From: Haliscomenobacter hydrossis DSM 1100
GTDB lineage: Bacteria; Bacteroidota; Bacteroidia; Chitinophagales; Saprospiraceae
DNA: 64,000 bases
Direction: 5' to 3'
Assembly: GCF_000212735.1 (NCBI RefSeq)
Contig: NC_015510.1
Location: 7,131,001-7,195,000, forward strand
The notes below the pieces were generated by a model that did no database searches, had not been told where the DNA came from, and saw only the letters and a list, made by a program, of their open reading frames with translations. The translations under genes and the position numbers were made by a program. This document shows positions 40,734 to 49,971 of this stretch, in pieces. The stretch's first letter is position 1, and every line of letters starts with the position of its first letter.

Positions 40734-42885
40734 TGTTAAAGGGCAATTCGATGATGAAAGTTGTACCGTTTCCTGCGGATGATTCGATGCCGAGGCTTCC
40801 ACCGTGCCCTTTGGTAATGATTTCATAACTGAGGGATAGACCCAATCCCGTTCCCTCTCCAGTAGGTTTGGTGGTGAAAAACGGCTGAAAAACCTTGGTT
40901 TTTAAAGCTTCGGGAATACCTGTGCCATTGTCTTTTACCCTTATTTCAATGCCAGTTTCCGTTTTGCAACTGGAAACGGTAACCTTCGGTACAAAATCCA
41001 CCGCAAAATGAGTTTCGGTTTGGTTTTCGGCAAGTTGTTTTTTCTTTTCGTAAACGGCGTAAAAAGCATTATTGAACAGGTTGAGCAATACCCGTCCAAT
41101 GTCTTGTGAAACCGTTGGAATATTTGGCAAATTTTCGGCCAACTGTAAGGCATAATCGGCTTGAAAACCACGGAGCTGAGCGCGTAAACCATGATAACTG
41201 AGGCGCAAGCACTCGTCGATCAGGGCGTTGAGGTCCGTGGGCTCTTTTTGGCCGGAGCTCGTCCGCGAGTGTTCGAGCATGTTTTTGACAATGCTACTGG
41301 CACGTTTGCCATGGTAGTTGATCTTTTGCAGGTTCTGTTTGAGGTCTGTAGCGATGGCTTGCACCTCCTCCTGGTTGCCTTTGTGCATTTCCTCGGTCAT
41401 CTCGTCTACCAACTCGTTACTGACCTCGGCAAAGTTGTTCACAAAGTTAAGCGGATTTTGGATTTCATGGGCGATTCCGGCGGTAAGTTCTCCGAGGGAG
41501 GCCAATTTTTCGCGTTGAATGAGTTGGGCCTGGGTGGATTTGAGGGTTTCGAGGGATTGCTTGAGTTCGGTGGTACGTGTGCTGACCTGGCGTTCGAGGG
41601 TTTCGTTCTGGGCGGCGAGGAATTGTTGTTTTTCGCTGGAAAGATGTTCTACTTCCAGGAGTTTGGCGCTCAATTCTCGATTCATTTTAGCAAAATCAAC
41701 CGCCAACATCAAAGAATAAGAAACAGGCACACTGAGCAATCCCAAATTGGCAAACAGATTGGATAACACCAAATTAAAAGGGAGAAAACCAAAAATCATT
41801 AAATAAAACAAGCCCATAAATATAATGTAAGCCAACCACCCTGCGGTAATAAATTTTACACCAGTTTGATTTTGCTTGTAGTTGATCAAGGACAGTCTAA
41901 ATGCTTCAAAAGCCAAAAGTCCGCTATAAATAAAAGCCGTAAAAATGATACTGAAAGTAGGAAAAGAGAGGCAGAAAGGATATGCGACGACCAACAAACT
42001 TGTCATCAACCAAAACATCTTTTGTTTGGGTATTTTTAAATAGGCGTAGATGGTCAATAGTGAAAAAATCCCGTTAAGAATAATGAAAACGATGTTAAAA
42101 TGGGTGTACCAATAGAGTTTTTCGCCAGTGATGGGTAACGTAGAAACGTTGTTGTCTATATGGAAGCTGATGCTATGAAAAAAAGCATAAAGTGCAATAA
42201 ACAAATTGGCCTTTTTGCTCGGATGCATTATAAATAACAACAAATGTAAGATTCCTAAAAAAAGCAAAATTCCGAATTTGTAGTAGCTTAAAATAGTATA
42301 AAAAACCTTGTCTTCGGTATACAATTGGTTCGCTGCATCTAAATCGCCCAGCACGGCTTTGAAAGCGATATAGTTTACCGGTCGATACTTGAGCAGGATG
42401 TTTTTACTGGTAAAAGAGTAGCGAATGGCCAGGGTTTGTTGCCCAGCTTTGGTGAATAGGATGCTATAAGGAGTACCCTGCACCAAGAGCGTTTGCTCTT
42501 GGTTGTGGTTTTGACTCACTCTACCCAATTGATGAATAAGTTGGCCATTCAGATAAATTTCGGAAGCACCAGTCTGCCAGATTTTTAAAGCCAAAATTTT
42601 GTTTAGCACGTTTGAATCTACCCAAACAGTTAGCCGAAAAAAACCTATTTCCGCATTTTTGAGTTGAGGTAAATCGCTGATTTCTTTCGTCGGATCAATC
42701 CCTTCCCACTCCGCATCATCGTACTCCGCCTTCGCCCACTCCGGATTATCCCCTGCGTGCCATTTCCAACCCTTGTCCAATACAATCCCCTGCTTCGGTA
42801 AACTGTCGATGCGAAATACCGCACTGTTTTGGGCAAAAGTGCAAGCAGACCAGCAGAGTAGTATAAACAGGGTTATGTGCTTCAT
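40717..42885 (-). CDS. 7TM-DISM sensor histidine kinase (copy 2)
   Basis: A membrane sensor kinase of 722 residues. A signal peptide (1-18, CWSACTFAQ) is followed by a periplasmic beta-sandwich of the 7TMR-DISM type (about 20-180; KGWKWHAGDNPEW, FRLTVWVDS), then seven membrane helices (about 195-400), a coiled coil, and the HisKA/HATPase core. The H-box is [20 protein letters not shown]; the N-box is RVLLNLFNNAFYAV; the G1 box is VKDNGTGIPE; the F/G2 region is [20 protein letters not shown]. The start is the ATG at 42885; the TTG at 42897 is less likely. It directly follows a paralogous kinase and precedes two receivers. Its last six residues come from a word repeat. Confidence 0.9.
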   Translation of the reverse strand: MKHITLFILLCWSACTFAQNSAVFRIDSLPKQGIVLDKGWKWHAGDNPEWAKAEYDDAEWEGIDPTKEISDLPQLKNAEIGFFRLTVWVDSNVLNKILALKIWQTGASEIYLNGQLIHQLGRVSQNHNQEQTLLVQGTPYSILFTKAGQQTLAIRYSFTSKNILLKYRPVNYIAFKAVLGDLDAANQLYTEDKVFYTILSYYKFGILLFLGILHLLLFIMHPSKKANLFIALYAFFHSISFHIDNNVSTLPITGEKLYWYTHFNIVFIILNGIFSLLTIYAYLKIPKQKMFWLMTSLLVVAYPFCLSFPTFSIIFTAFIYSGLLAFEAFRLSLINYKQNQTGVKFITAGWLAYIIFMGLFYLMIFGFLPFNLVLSNLFANLGLLSVPVSYSLMLAVDFAKMNRELSAKLLEVEHLSSEKQQFLAAQNETLERQVSTRTTELKQSLETLKSTQAQLIQREKLASLGELTAGIAHEIQNPLNFVNNFAEVSNELVDEMTEEMHKGNQEEVQAIATDLKQNLQKINYHGKRASSIVKNMLEHSRTSSGQKEPTDLNALIDECLRLSYHGLRAQLRGFQADYALQLAENLPNIPTVSQDIGRVLLNLFNNAFYAVYEKKKQLAENQTETHFAVDFVPKVTVSSCKTETGIEIRVKDNGTGIPEALKTKVFQPFFTTKPTGEGTGLGLSLSYEIITKGHGGSLGIESSAGNGTTFIIELPFNTKPKT

Positions 42886-42897
42886 AAAATAGAACAA

Positions 42898-45126
42898 CTA
42901 AAGGGGCAAGTTAAGAATAAATTCTGAACCTTCACCTGTGGAGGAAACTACATGTATACTTCCACCGTGGCCCTTGGTGATGATGTCGTAACTGAGGGAA
43001 AGGCCCAGGCCCGTGCCTTGCCCGGTGGGTTTGGTAGTGAAAAAAGGCTGGAATATTTTGTCTTTTATCGTGTCAGGGATGCCATTGCCGTTGTCTTGGA
43101 CTTTGATGATGATCTGATTGTCAATTTTTTGTGTGGAAACAGCAACAGTTGGTTGGTACATAGTGTCGGCGTGACTCGAAGTCACGCCGACACTCGCCCG
43201 CTGTTGCACAGCATAAAAGGCATTGTTGATCAAGTTCAACAGCACCCGCCCGATGTCTTGCGGTATGACCGAAACCAAGGGCAAATCTGGGTCAAAATGC
43301 GTTTCCATCGTCGCATTGAAGCTACTGTCTTTGGCCCGCAGGCCATGATAGGCCAAGCGCAGGTATTCATCGGCCAGGGCGTTGATATCGGTAGGTTCTT
43401 TCATGCCAGAACTGGCTCGCGAGTGCTCCAGCATGCCTTTGACGATGGAAGAGGCACGTTGGCCGTGGTGGTTGATTTTCTCCAGATTTATTTTTAGATC
43501 AGTGGAAATGGCAATAGCCTCGGTAGTATCCCCTTTTTCCAGCTCTTCGTGCATCTCGTCCAGCATTTCCGCGCTGACTTCGGCGAAGTTATTGACGAAA
43601 TTCAGCGGGTTTTGAATCTCGTGGGCGATGCCTGCGGTGAGTTCGCCGAGGGAGGCGAGTTTTTCGGATTGGATGAGTTGGGCTTGGGTGGATTTGAGGG
43701 CTTCCAATGATTCTTGCAATTTATGCGTTCGTTCTTCAACCTGGATTTCAAGCTCTTCTTTTTGTTGTGTCATCAATTGATTGCGTTCAATTTCTTTTTC
43801 TAATTCTTTCTGGACGACCTGCTTACGCAACACATTGTATCTTTCCAAGAGCACCCAGCTAAAATAAACAACCGTCCAGATTAAACAGATTATTTCAATA
43901 TCAGACCAATGTTCAATGAGCCAAATATAAAAGAATGGCGGCGTAACGCCAAGCCACCTTATTAACTGGGTGATTACAACACTTAATGACCAGCAAACTA
44001 CCCATGTGCCAAAAGGTGGCAACAGGATAAATGCCATACTTTTATATAATTTTTCAGGCATTCGAACAAATGAAATTAGGGTTGCTAATAACAAAAGGTA
44101 AACAACTACCGCAGTTAATTGAGTAAAACTATTAAATATGGAAACCCATTGGGGTGACACTATGTAATAAATAAAAAACGATCGAGCCCAATAACAAATA
44201 AGACTTATTGCACTTAAAATCAATAGCAACTTATCCAAAACAGGGTAGTAAAGATATGTTCTGAACAAATTGCGAAAAAAGTAGGTCGTAAAAAAAGGGA
44301 TAAATGCAAGGGAGAAAGTAGAGAAATAAGGGAAAAGGATAGTGGGGTGCTCCCTGAAAAAAAGATGATATAGGGGTGTCAGGAATCTTGTAATCCCAAG
44401 AAAGAAAACATACAAAGCGAAATATAAGTAGACGCGCTCTTTCACAATTAAAAAAAAGAATAAATTGAAGATGGCAACCCAAAGCAAAATTCCAAAAAAT
44501 AGCGAGTTTTTGATCGTGTGGATATAATTGATATCCTCACTCTGACTCAATTCAGATCTCATTTTATCCATATCATGTAGCCGAATCAACAATCCTGGAG
44601 GCATAGTGCCTGGGCCGGTCATTGTACTATTTTTCATATAAACCACCCATTCATCACCTGCTGAAATGGAAACAGGCATATACGATTTGGCCAGGTTTTT
44701 TGTTGTATAGCCATCTCTTCTGCTCCATGGAATTATGCCACTCCTGAAATGGCGTTCTTTTTGATTAGGATCAAATATATATATATCAGATTGCCACGGA
44801 CTAGAAAATTCCAAAGCAATTTGAGCCTCTTGCTGCATTGTATTTTTCAAGCGGAAACGCACCCAATAGTTGTACATAGGATCCATGTTTCCCGATTTTT
44901 TAGCGGTATGGCCACGAAATTTAGCCTCAATAGCCTGTTGGCGTATGGAGTCGATTGTCCAAATGCCAGCCCTGTCCTCGACGTATTGCCAATGCCTGGC
45001 AGGAAGGGTTATTGTGCCAAAAGTATCGGATACAATGTCAAAAGTAGCCGGAAAGGGGGTTTGGCTGGTGCCTGGCTGGGAAAATATAGCACAAATGACA
45101 ATAATGAATGTTTGTATCGTTCTCAT
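42898..45126 (-). CDS. 7TM-DISM sensor histidine kinase (copy 1)
   Basis: A 742-residue paralogue of the next kinase. A signal peptide (1-21) precedes a DISMED2-like periplasmic domain (about 30-185; [20 protein letters not shown]), seven helices (about 200-420), a long coiled coil ([20 protein letters not shown]), then HisKA with an H-box nearly identical to the neighbour ([20 protein letters not shown]), and an HATPase domain with [10 protein letters not shown] and [20 protein letters not shown]. Only 12 bases separate its stop from the next start. The shared kinase cores and divergent sensor domains suggest duplication followed by change in the signal sensed. It is the first intact gene of the signalling operon; a decayed third kinase lies upstream. 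Confidence 0.9.
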   Translation of the reverse strand: MRTIQTFIIVICAIFSQPGTSQTPFPATFDIVSDTFGTITLPARHWQYVEDRAGIWTIDSIRQQAIEAKFRGHTAKKSGNMDPMYNYWVRFRLKNTMQQEAQIALEFSSPWQSDIYIFDPNQKERHFRSGIIPWSRRDGYTTKNLAKSYMPVSISAGDEWVVYMKNSTMTGPGTMPPGLLIRLHDMDKMRSELSQSEDINYIHTIKNSLFFGILLWVAIFNLFFFLIVKERVYLYFALYVFFLGITRFLTPLYHLFFREHPTILFPYFSTFSLAFIPFFTTYFFRNLFRTYLYYPVLDKLLLILSAISLICYWARSFFIYYIVSPQWVSIFNSFTQLTAVVVYLLLLATLISFVRMPEKLYKSMAFILLPPFGTWVVCWSLSVVITQLIRWLGVTPPFFYIWLIEHWSDIEIICLIWTVVYFSWVLLERYNVLRKQVVQKELEKEIERNQLMTQQKEELEIQVEERTHKLQESLEALKSTQAQLIQSEKLASLGELTAGIAHEIQNPLNFVNNFAEVSAEMLDEMHEELEKGDTTEAIAISTDLKINLEKINHHGQRASSIVKGMLEHSRASSGMKEPTDINALADEYLRLAYHGLRAKDSSFNATMETHFDPDLPLVSVIPQDIGRVLLNLINNAFYAVQQRASVGVTSSHADTMYQPTVAVSTQKIDNQIIIKVQDNGNGIPDTIKDKIFQPFFTTKPTGQGTGLGLSLSYDIITKGHGGSIHVVSSTGEGSEFILNLPL

Positions 45127-45150
45127 TTTAGGTGTTTTTTATGGCTAAGG

Positions 45151-45440
45151 TCATACGAAATACTGAGCCAGTCTACTCTTCAATACTTGCAAAAGCCTCC
45201 TTGAGAGCGGGTCCCTGGAAAGTAAAAGCCACTTCCAGCATTCCCCATGGCTCTTCACAACCATATCATACGCCAGCGAAAGTCCCAAACGTGTACCCTG
45301 TCCGGTAGGCTTAGTGCTAAAAAACGGCTGAAGACTTTGTCCTTGATGCTTTCAGGTATGCCATTCCTGTTGTCTATTAAACTAAGCTCATCGGTACGAT
45401 TCATTGGTTGCAAGGCCGGAGGTAGATTGTAGTTCTCCGC
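45151..45440 (-). pseudogene. Remnant of a third histidine kinase (HATPase domain), frameshifted
   Basis: This lies in the 496-base gap 45127-45622. Read on the minus strand, one frame gives LIDNRNGIPESIKDKVF (ending near 45330), and the next frame continues [20 protein letters not shown] and YDMVVKSHG. Joined, these match the G1, F and G2 boxes of the two neighbouring kinases, with one base missing at about 45330. After SHG the kinase ending is lost. There is no H-box, no start and no sensor domain. It is a decayed third copy, on the same strand and just upstream of the intact pair. Confidence 0.8.
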
Positions 45441-45583
45441 CCTTTAAATGTAAGCAAAGCGTGGCAGGAATAAGAAGCGTCTTTCCCAAAGTGGCATTTG
45501 ACCTTCCGAATGGTAGAAAATGAGTTCCAAAGGGTAGGACAAGTTAGCAATTATTATTTTTTTGTACGATAAGCTTTTAACTT

Positions 45584-45603
45584 TATACCCCGCGTGGGGT
45601 ATA
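45584..45603. promoter_or_regulatory. CsoR/CstR-like palindrome upstream of the MFS gene
   Basis: TATACCCC, a 4-base spacer GCGT, then GGGGTATA: perfect 8-base arms, ending 19 bases before the ATG at 45623. The form recalls operators of CsoR-family repressors (copper, nickel or persulfide sensors), which bind ATACCC...GGGTAT palindromes. No CsoR-family gene is in the window. The role is inferred from shape and position only. Confidence 0.45.
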
Positions 45604-45622
45604 TCCTAAAACTACATCAACG

Positions 45623-46930
45623 ATGAGCACGGATAAAGCAACAAAACAGGCCTGGTTCGCCCTGTGGATTCTTTTTGGCATCAACTTGATGAATTTTTAC
45701 GACCGCCAAATTATGGGTGCGCTAGCCGAAACGATCCGCAAAGAATGGTCGCTTAGTGACACCATGCTGGGCACCTTGGGCACGGCTTTCATCCTGATGT
45801 ATGCCGCAGTGGGCCTACCGCTGGGGCGCCTGGCCGATACCTGGAGCCGCCGAAAAATCCTGTCTATCGGCGTGAGTATCTGGAGTGTGCTTACCGCTGC
45901 CTCGGGTTTGGCCCCCAATTTCGCCTGGTTGTTTGCGACTCGACTGGGCGTAGGCATCGGGGAAGCCAGTTGTGCCCCCGCTGCCAATTCCCTGATTGGC
46001 GATTTGTTTCCGCCGCGCCGCCGAGCTTTGGCCTTGTCTATCTTTATGTTGGGGTTACCCATCGGTACATTTTTGTGCTATAGCCTGAGTGGACTCATTG
46101 CTTCGGCGTATGGTTGGCGCTATGCCTTTTATTTTGCCTGCATACCGGGCTTGATCCTGGGGCTACTTGCGCTCAAACTTCCCGACCCGGCGCGGGGGGC
46201 TACCGAAGAGCGCCCCATGTCGGCCCAAACCCACAGCAGATCGCCGTTTTGGCTGGTGCTGGGGATTCCCACCATCTTGTGGATCATCATTTCGGGCGCG
46301 CTGCACAATTTCAACATGTACGCGGTCAACTCCTTTTTGCCTGCTTTTTTGATGCGCACCCACTTGTTGGGGCTGAAAGAGGCTACTACCGTATCTTCCA
46401 TTGTTCTTGGAGCCGTGGGGGTAATTGGTTTGTTGGGAGGAGGATGGGGCGCCGACCGTTTGAGCCGCAAACGCGCGGACGGGAAACTTTTGCTATCGGC
46501 CATTGCCACGGCCATTGCCGCGCCTTGTATTTATTTTGCTTTGAACCAAGCCCCTGGTGCCATCCTTCCGTTTATGCTTTTGATGGGCACTGGTATCATG
46601 CTCATGTTTGTGTATTACTCTGGTGTATACGCGGCCATTCAGGACGTGATCCCGGCGGCTTTAAGGGGCACGGCCATGGCCATTTACTTTTTTGCGATGT
46701 ATTTATTGGGGGCAAGTTTTGGCCCGGTCATCACGGGCATGTTAAGCGATTATTTTGCCAAACAGGCCATGACTGTAGCCCGGGCTAGCGCCATGTCGGA
46801 GCAATTTAAAGCGATCGGCTTGCACCATGCCATGTACATCATCCCAATTTTGTGCGCAGTGTTGGCACTGGTGTTGTTTGCGGCATCGCGTACCGTTGCT
46901 GCGGATATGGAGAAGAAGAAAAAAATGTAA
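45623..46930 (+). CDS. MFS transporter (spinster-like)
   Basis: A 435-residue major facilitator with 12 predicted membrane helices. The N-half has MNFYDRQIMGALAETIRKEW at the first helix and the MFS motif A variant GLPLGRLADTWSRRKILSIG between helices 2 and 3; GVGIGEASCAPAANSLIGDLFPPRRR follows helix 4. The second half begins after an EERPMSAQTHSRSP loop. The N-terminal pattern resembles spinster-like exporters and some organic anion permeases; the substrate cannot be assigned. A perfect CsoR-like palindrome stands just before the start, which may mean regulation by metal or sulfur species. It runs alone, followed by the YCII gene 84 bases on. Confidence 0.85.
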   Translation: MSTDKATKQAWFALWILFGINLMNFYDRQIMGALAETIRKEWSLSDTMLGTLGTAFILMYAAVGLPLGRLADTWSRRKILSIGVSIWSVLTAASGLAPNFAWLFATRLGVGIGEASCAPAANSLIGDLFPPRRRALALSIFMLGLPIGTFLCYSLSGLIASAYGWRYAFYFACIPGLILGLLALKLPDPARGATEERPMSAQTHSRSPFWLVLGIPTILWIIISGALHNFNMYAVNSFLPAFLMRTHLLGLKEATTVSSIVLGAVGVIGLLGGGWGADRLSRKRADGKLLLSAIATAIAAPCIYFALNQAPGAILPFMLLMGTGIMLMFVYYSGVYAAIQDVIPAALRGTAMAIYFFAMYLLGASFGPVITGMLSDYFAKQAMTVARASAMSEQFKAIGLHHAMYIIPILCAVLALVLFAASRTVAADMEKKKKM

Positions 46931-47014
46931 TTTCTTTTCAATAGTGTCCAATTCTTTCCAGTTCATTTGTCATGAAGGTGAACAAACATTTGATCAACTT
47001 CAAACAGTTACCCA

Positions 47015-47356
47015 ATGAAAGATTTCATTTTGATTTTCCGGCACGAAGATGGCGGTAAATTGGCCTCGCCCGAACAAATCCAGATTTGGATGCAACTCAC
47101 CATGGACTGGTTAGGCGGCATCGCGGCGCAAGATAAGTTGGTCAGCCGAGGCAACGGTTTGTCCTTTGACGAAAGCAGGGTAGTGGGACACAACAACCTC
47201 GTGACCAACGGCCCTTTCGGCGACATCAAAGAAACCATCGGTGGTTACGTCATCGTACGTGCCGAATCGATAGATGAAGCCGTTGAATTTGCCAAAGGCT
47301 GCCCGGTTTTGATGGGGGAGGGGAATACGGTAGAGGTACGGAAATTGGCCAAATAA
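47015..47356 (+). CDS. YCII (DGPF) family protein
   Basis: A 113-residue protein of the YCII/DGPF family: MKDFILIFRHEDG at the start, and VTNGPFGDIKETIGGYVIV carrying the DGPF-type block (here NGPF), followed by SIDEAVEFAKGCPVL. Family proteins have a ferredoxin-like fold; a catalytic role is suspected, but none is established for this branch. The ECF sigma gene next to it is of the kind known to pair with DGPF proteins (ECF42). A word palindrome begins one base after its stop codon. Confidence 0.88.
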   Translation: MKDFILIFRHEDGGKLASPEQIQIWMQLTMDWLGGIAAQDKLVSRGNGLSFDESRVVGHNNLVTNGPFGDIKETIGGYVIVRAESIDEAVEFAKGCPVLMGEGNTVEVRKLAK

Positions 47357-47357
47357 G

Positions 47358-47445
47358 TTTTAGGTTTTAGGTTTTAAGTTACTGAGCGCAAACGAAGTAA
47401 GCCGAAGTGCCGACAACCTAGAAACCTAAAACCTGAAACTTAAAA
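47358..47445. repeat. TTTTAGG word palindrome abutting the ECF42 start codon
   Basis: The left arm 47358-47380 has TTTTAGG/TTTTAAG words; the right arm 47415-47445 has their complement (AAACCTAAAACC, AAACTTAAAA). The core 47381-47414 contains ACTGAGCG...GAAG...CGAAGTG, related to the GAGCGAAGTCG core at 23790 and 63300. The right arm ends one base before the ATG at 47447, so a hairpin in mRNA would cover the ribosome site. Confidence 0.75.
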
Positions 47446-47446
47446 T

Positions 47447-48703
47447 ATGGAGCAACAAAAAATAATTCCCCACCTCTTCCGCAACGAATTCAGCAAAATC
47501 ACAGCGGTGCTCGCCAAGTTTTTAGGCATCGAACACCTCGAACTGGCCGAAGACATCGCCAGTGAAACCTTTTTATTGGCCCTCGAAACCTGGCCGCACC
47601 GGGGTATTCCCGAAAACCCTAGCGCCTGGCTGTACACTGTGGCCAAAAACAAGGCCAAAAATCACCTGAAGCGTGGGCAAATTTTTGCAGAAAAAATTCG
47701 ACCTCAAGTCGCCTCAGCTTTCGATGAGATCCTGGAAAAAGACCTCGATTTATCCCATCAGAACATCACGGATAGTCAACTCCAGATGTTGTTCGCCATT
47801 TGTCATCCCGCTATTTCCACTGAAGCCCAAATCGGATTAGCCCTGCGGATTCTATGTGGATTTGGCATCGACGAGATAGCCAATGCTTTTTTGAGCAACA
47901 AAGAAACCATCAACAAACGCTTGTTTCGGGCCAGGGAAAAATTGCGCTTCGAACAAGTAGCCATCGAAATCCCGGGAGAGGCAGCAATCCACCAGCGTTT
48001 GGAAACTGTGTTGACTACTTTGTACCTGCTCTTCAACGAAGGGTATTATTCCGAAAGTCAGGATGCTGTACTGCGTCAGGATCTGTGTCTGGAGGCCATG
48101 CGCCTGACTTATTCTTTACTTGAAAATCCTGCCACCAATCAGCCCACAGTGAATGCTCTTCTGGCCTTGATGTGCTTTCATTCCTCCCGCTTTGAAGCCC
48201 GTAAAAATGCCCAGGATGAACTGGTTTTGTACCACGAGCAGGATGAAAGCCTCTGGAACCAGGAATTGATTGAGCGGGGAATTTATTTTTTGCATCAGGC
48301 AGCTCAGGGACCCAAATGGTCGAAATATCACTTAGAAGCCAATATTGCTTATTGGTATACCATCAAAGCCGATACTCAGGAGAAATGGGAAAATATTCTG
48401 CAATGCTACAACCACTTGTTGGTGTTGGAATATTCACCCATCGTAGCGCTCAATCGCACCTATGCACTGGCCAAAGTGAAGGGCAACGCTGTTGCCATCA
48501 TTGAGGCGGAAAAACTGAGCCTGGAAAACAATCATTTTTACTTTACCCTGCTTGGAGAACTGTATAAAGATATCGACAAGGGTAAAGCCAAAACGAACTT
48601 TGTAAAAGCCTTATTCTTGGCCAAAACACATACCGATAAACAAACCATTCAACAAAAAATTGACCATTTACAAATTGTAGAAACCCAAAAACCAGGGTTT
48701 TGA
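47447..48703 (+). CDS. ECF42-type RNA polymerase sigma factor with C-terminal TPR-like extension
   Basis: A 418-residue sigma factor. Region 2 is in the first 90 residues (LAEDIASETFLLALETWPHR and SAWLYTVAKNKAKNHLKR); region 4 is a helix-turn-helix near 140-175 (CGFGIDEIANAFLSNKETIN, KRLFRAREKLRFE). The 240-residue C-terminal extension (DUF6596-like and TPR-like: LYLLFNEGYYSESQD, YTIKADTQEKWENILQCYNH, ALNRTYALAKVKGN) is characteristic of the ECF42 group, which has no classical anti-sigma factor and is typically encoded beside DGPF/YCII proteins, as here. It probably drives its YCII neighbour in response to a signal sensed by the extension (inference). Confidence 0.9.
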   Translation: MEQQKIIPHLFRNEFSKITAVLAKFLGIEHLELAEDIASETFLLALETWPHRGIPENPSAWLYTVAKNKAKNHLKRGQIFAEKIRPQVASAFDEILEKDLDLSHQNITDSQLQMLFAICHPAISTEAQIGLALRILCGFGIDEIANAFLSNKETINKRLFRAREKLRFEQVAIEIPGEAAIHQRLETVLTTLYLLFNEGYYSESQDAVLRQDLCLEAMRLTYSLLENPATNQPTVNALLALMCFHSSRFEARKNAQDELVLYHEQDESLWNQELIERGIYFLHQAAQGPKWSKYHLEANIAYWYTIKADTQEKWENILQCYNHLLVLEYSPIVALNRTYALAKVKGNAVAIIEAEKLSLENNHFYFTLLGELYKDIDKGKAKTNFVKALFLAKTHTDKQTIQQKIDHLQIVETQKPGF

Positions 48704-48767
48704 GTCGATCCACAAACTGCTAGTTTTCCAAAGCTCAGGATCACCCGAGCGACAAAAACAAACCGTT

Positions 48768-49349
48768 ATGAACGACGCAAACATCCTCGATAAACCCAAA
48801 ATCCATACTGCCATAGTAGCCAAATCCCGTGAAATTGGCTTCTCCATGCCTTCCGATTTGTACATCGGAACCTTACTCAAAACCCTGATGACCTCCAAAC
48901 CCGCTGGCAACTTTCTGGAATTGGGCACGGGTATCGGCCTGTCCTTATCCTGGATGATCGATGGCCTGGATGCCACATCCAAACTAACCAGCATCGACAA
49001 TGACCCTGAACTTTGCGCCATTGCCCGGCAGTTTTTTGGCATTGAATCAAGACTCAACATCGTTTGCGCCGATGGAACCGAGTGGATCAAAAACTACCGT
49101 GGCGAAGCATTCGATCTGATTTTTGCCGATGCCTGGCCGGGTAAATACAGCGAAATTGAAGAAATCCTGGCTTTGGTAAAAGTGGGCGGTTTTTACGTCA
49201 TCGACGACATGTCGGCGCAGCCCAATTGGCCTGCTGGGCACCAGGATAAGGTGGACGGTTTGATTGCGTATCTGGAGCAGCGGGAAGACTTTAACTTGAC
49301 CAAAATGAATTGGTCAACGGGGGTGATCATCGCAACCAAAAAGCAATAA
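48768..49349 (+). CDS. SAM-dependent O-methyltransferase-like protein
   Basis: A 193-residue class I methyltransferase. The SAM-binding motif I is NFLELGTGIGLSLSWM; motif II is LTSIDNDPELCAIARQFFG; the acidic loop after strand 4 is DLIFADAWPGKYSEIE; and VKVGGFYVIDDMSAQPNWP follows. The arrangement resembles CmoM/catechol O-methyltransferase-like enzymes of Bacteroidota, but the substrate is unknown. Starts at ATG 48768, 64 bases after the ECF42 gene, and could be part of its regulon. Confidence 0.85.
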   Translation: MNDANILDKPKIHTAIVAKSREIGFSMPSDLYIGTLLKTLMTSKPAGNFLELGTGIGLSLSWMIDGLDATSKLTSIDNDPELCAIARQFFGIESRLNIVCADGTEWIKNYRGEAFDLIFADAWPGKYSEIEEILALVKVGGFYVIDDMSAQPNWPAGHQDKVDGLIAYLEQREDFNLTKMNWSTGVIIATKKQ

Positions 49350-49402
49350 TTTTATCCCTGATATTACGTTTTTAGGAAGACCAATTAAAAAATGCAACAC
49401 TT

Positions 49403-49873
49403 ATGAACGACCTAAATCAAGATGTTCTGGATAACGAATTTCAGCCTCCCCGCAAGAGTAGGCGTGCTTTGTTGCCAACATGGATTAAAATTTTTGTTTG
49501 GATTTTTATGATATTTGGTTTAATCGCCCCGCTTGGTTTGATTGCTGGATTGTTGGGTATGAATTTTGAGTTATCCCTTTATGGGCTAGAAACCTTTCAC
49601 CCGATTTCATTATTGGGGTTAGTGATCATTTTACTTTTTGCCTTGAAAGGAATAGTCGCCTTTGGATTATGGTGGGAGAAAGCATGGGCAGTATTATTGG
49701 CAATGATTGACGCCACTGTAGGGGTACTCATTTGTATTTTTTCAATGGCAATATTGCCGTTTATTGCTGAGAATGGATCTCAGTTCATCACTTTTCGAAT
49801 CGAATTATTGTTGTTGATCCCTTATTTTGTAAAAATGAACAACATCAAAACGGCATGGACCAACAGAGAATAA
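49403..49873 (+). CDS. Small four-helix membrane protein, unknown
   Basis: A 156-residue integral membrane protein. A soluble, charged N-terminus (about 1-27) precedes four predicted helices: IKIFVWIFMIFGLIAPLGLI, ISLLGLVIILLFALKGIVAF, AWAVLLAMIDATVGVLICIF and a last one near FRIELLLLIPYFV. No family motif is recognised. It starts 53 bases after the methyltransferase gene and ends before the secreted protease, whose longer open frame overlaps its last codons; the functional start of the protease is downstream. Confidence 0.65.
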   Translation: MNDLNQDVLDNEFQPPRKSRRALLPTWIKIFVWIFMIFGLIAPLGLIAGLLGMNFELSLYGLETFHPISLLGLVIILLFALKGIVAFGLWWEKAWAVLLAMIDATVGVLICIFSMAILPFIAENGSQFITFRIELLLLIPYFVKMNNIKTAWTNRE

Positions 49874-49971
49874 TGACTCTCATCACGCATTTTTTTATTC
49901 CGTTACAAACTTTTACATTTCATTCAAACTATGCATGCCATTCCATAGTAAGTTGCGGTAAAATCACCCAT

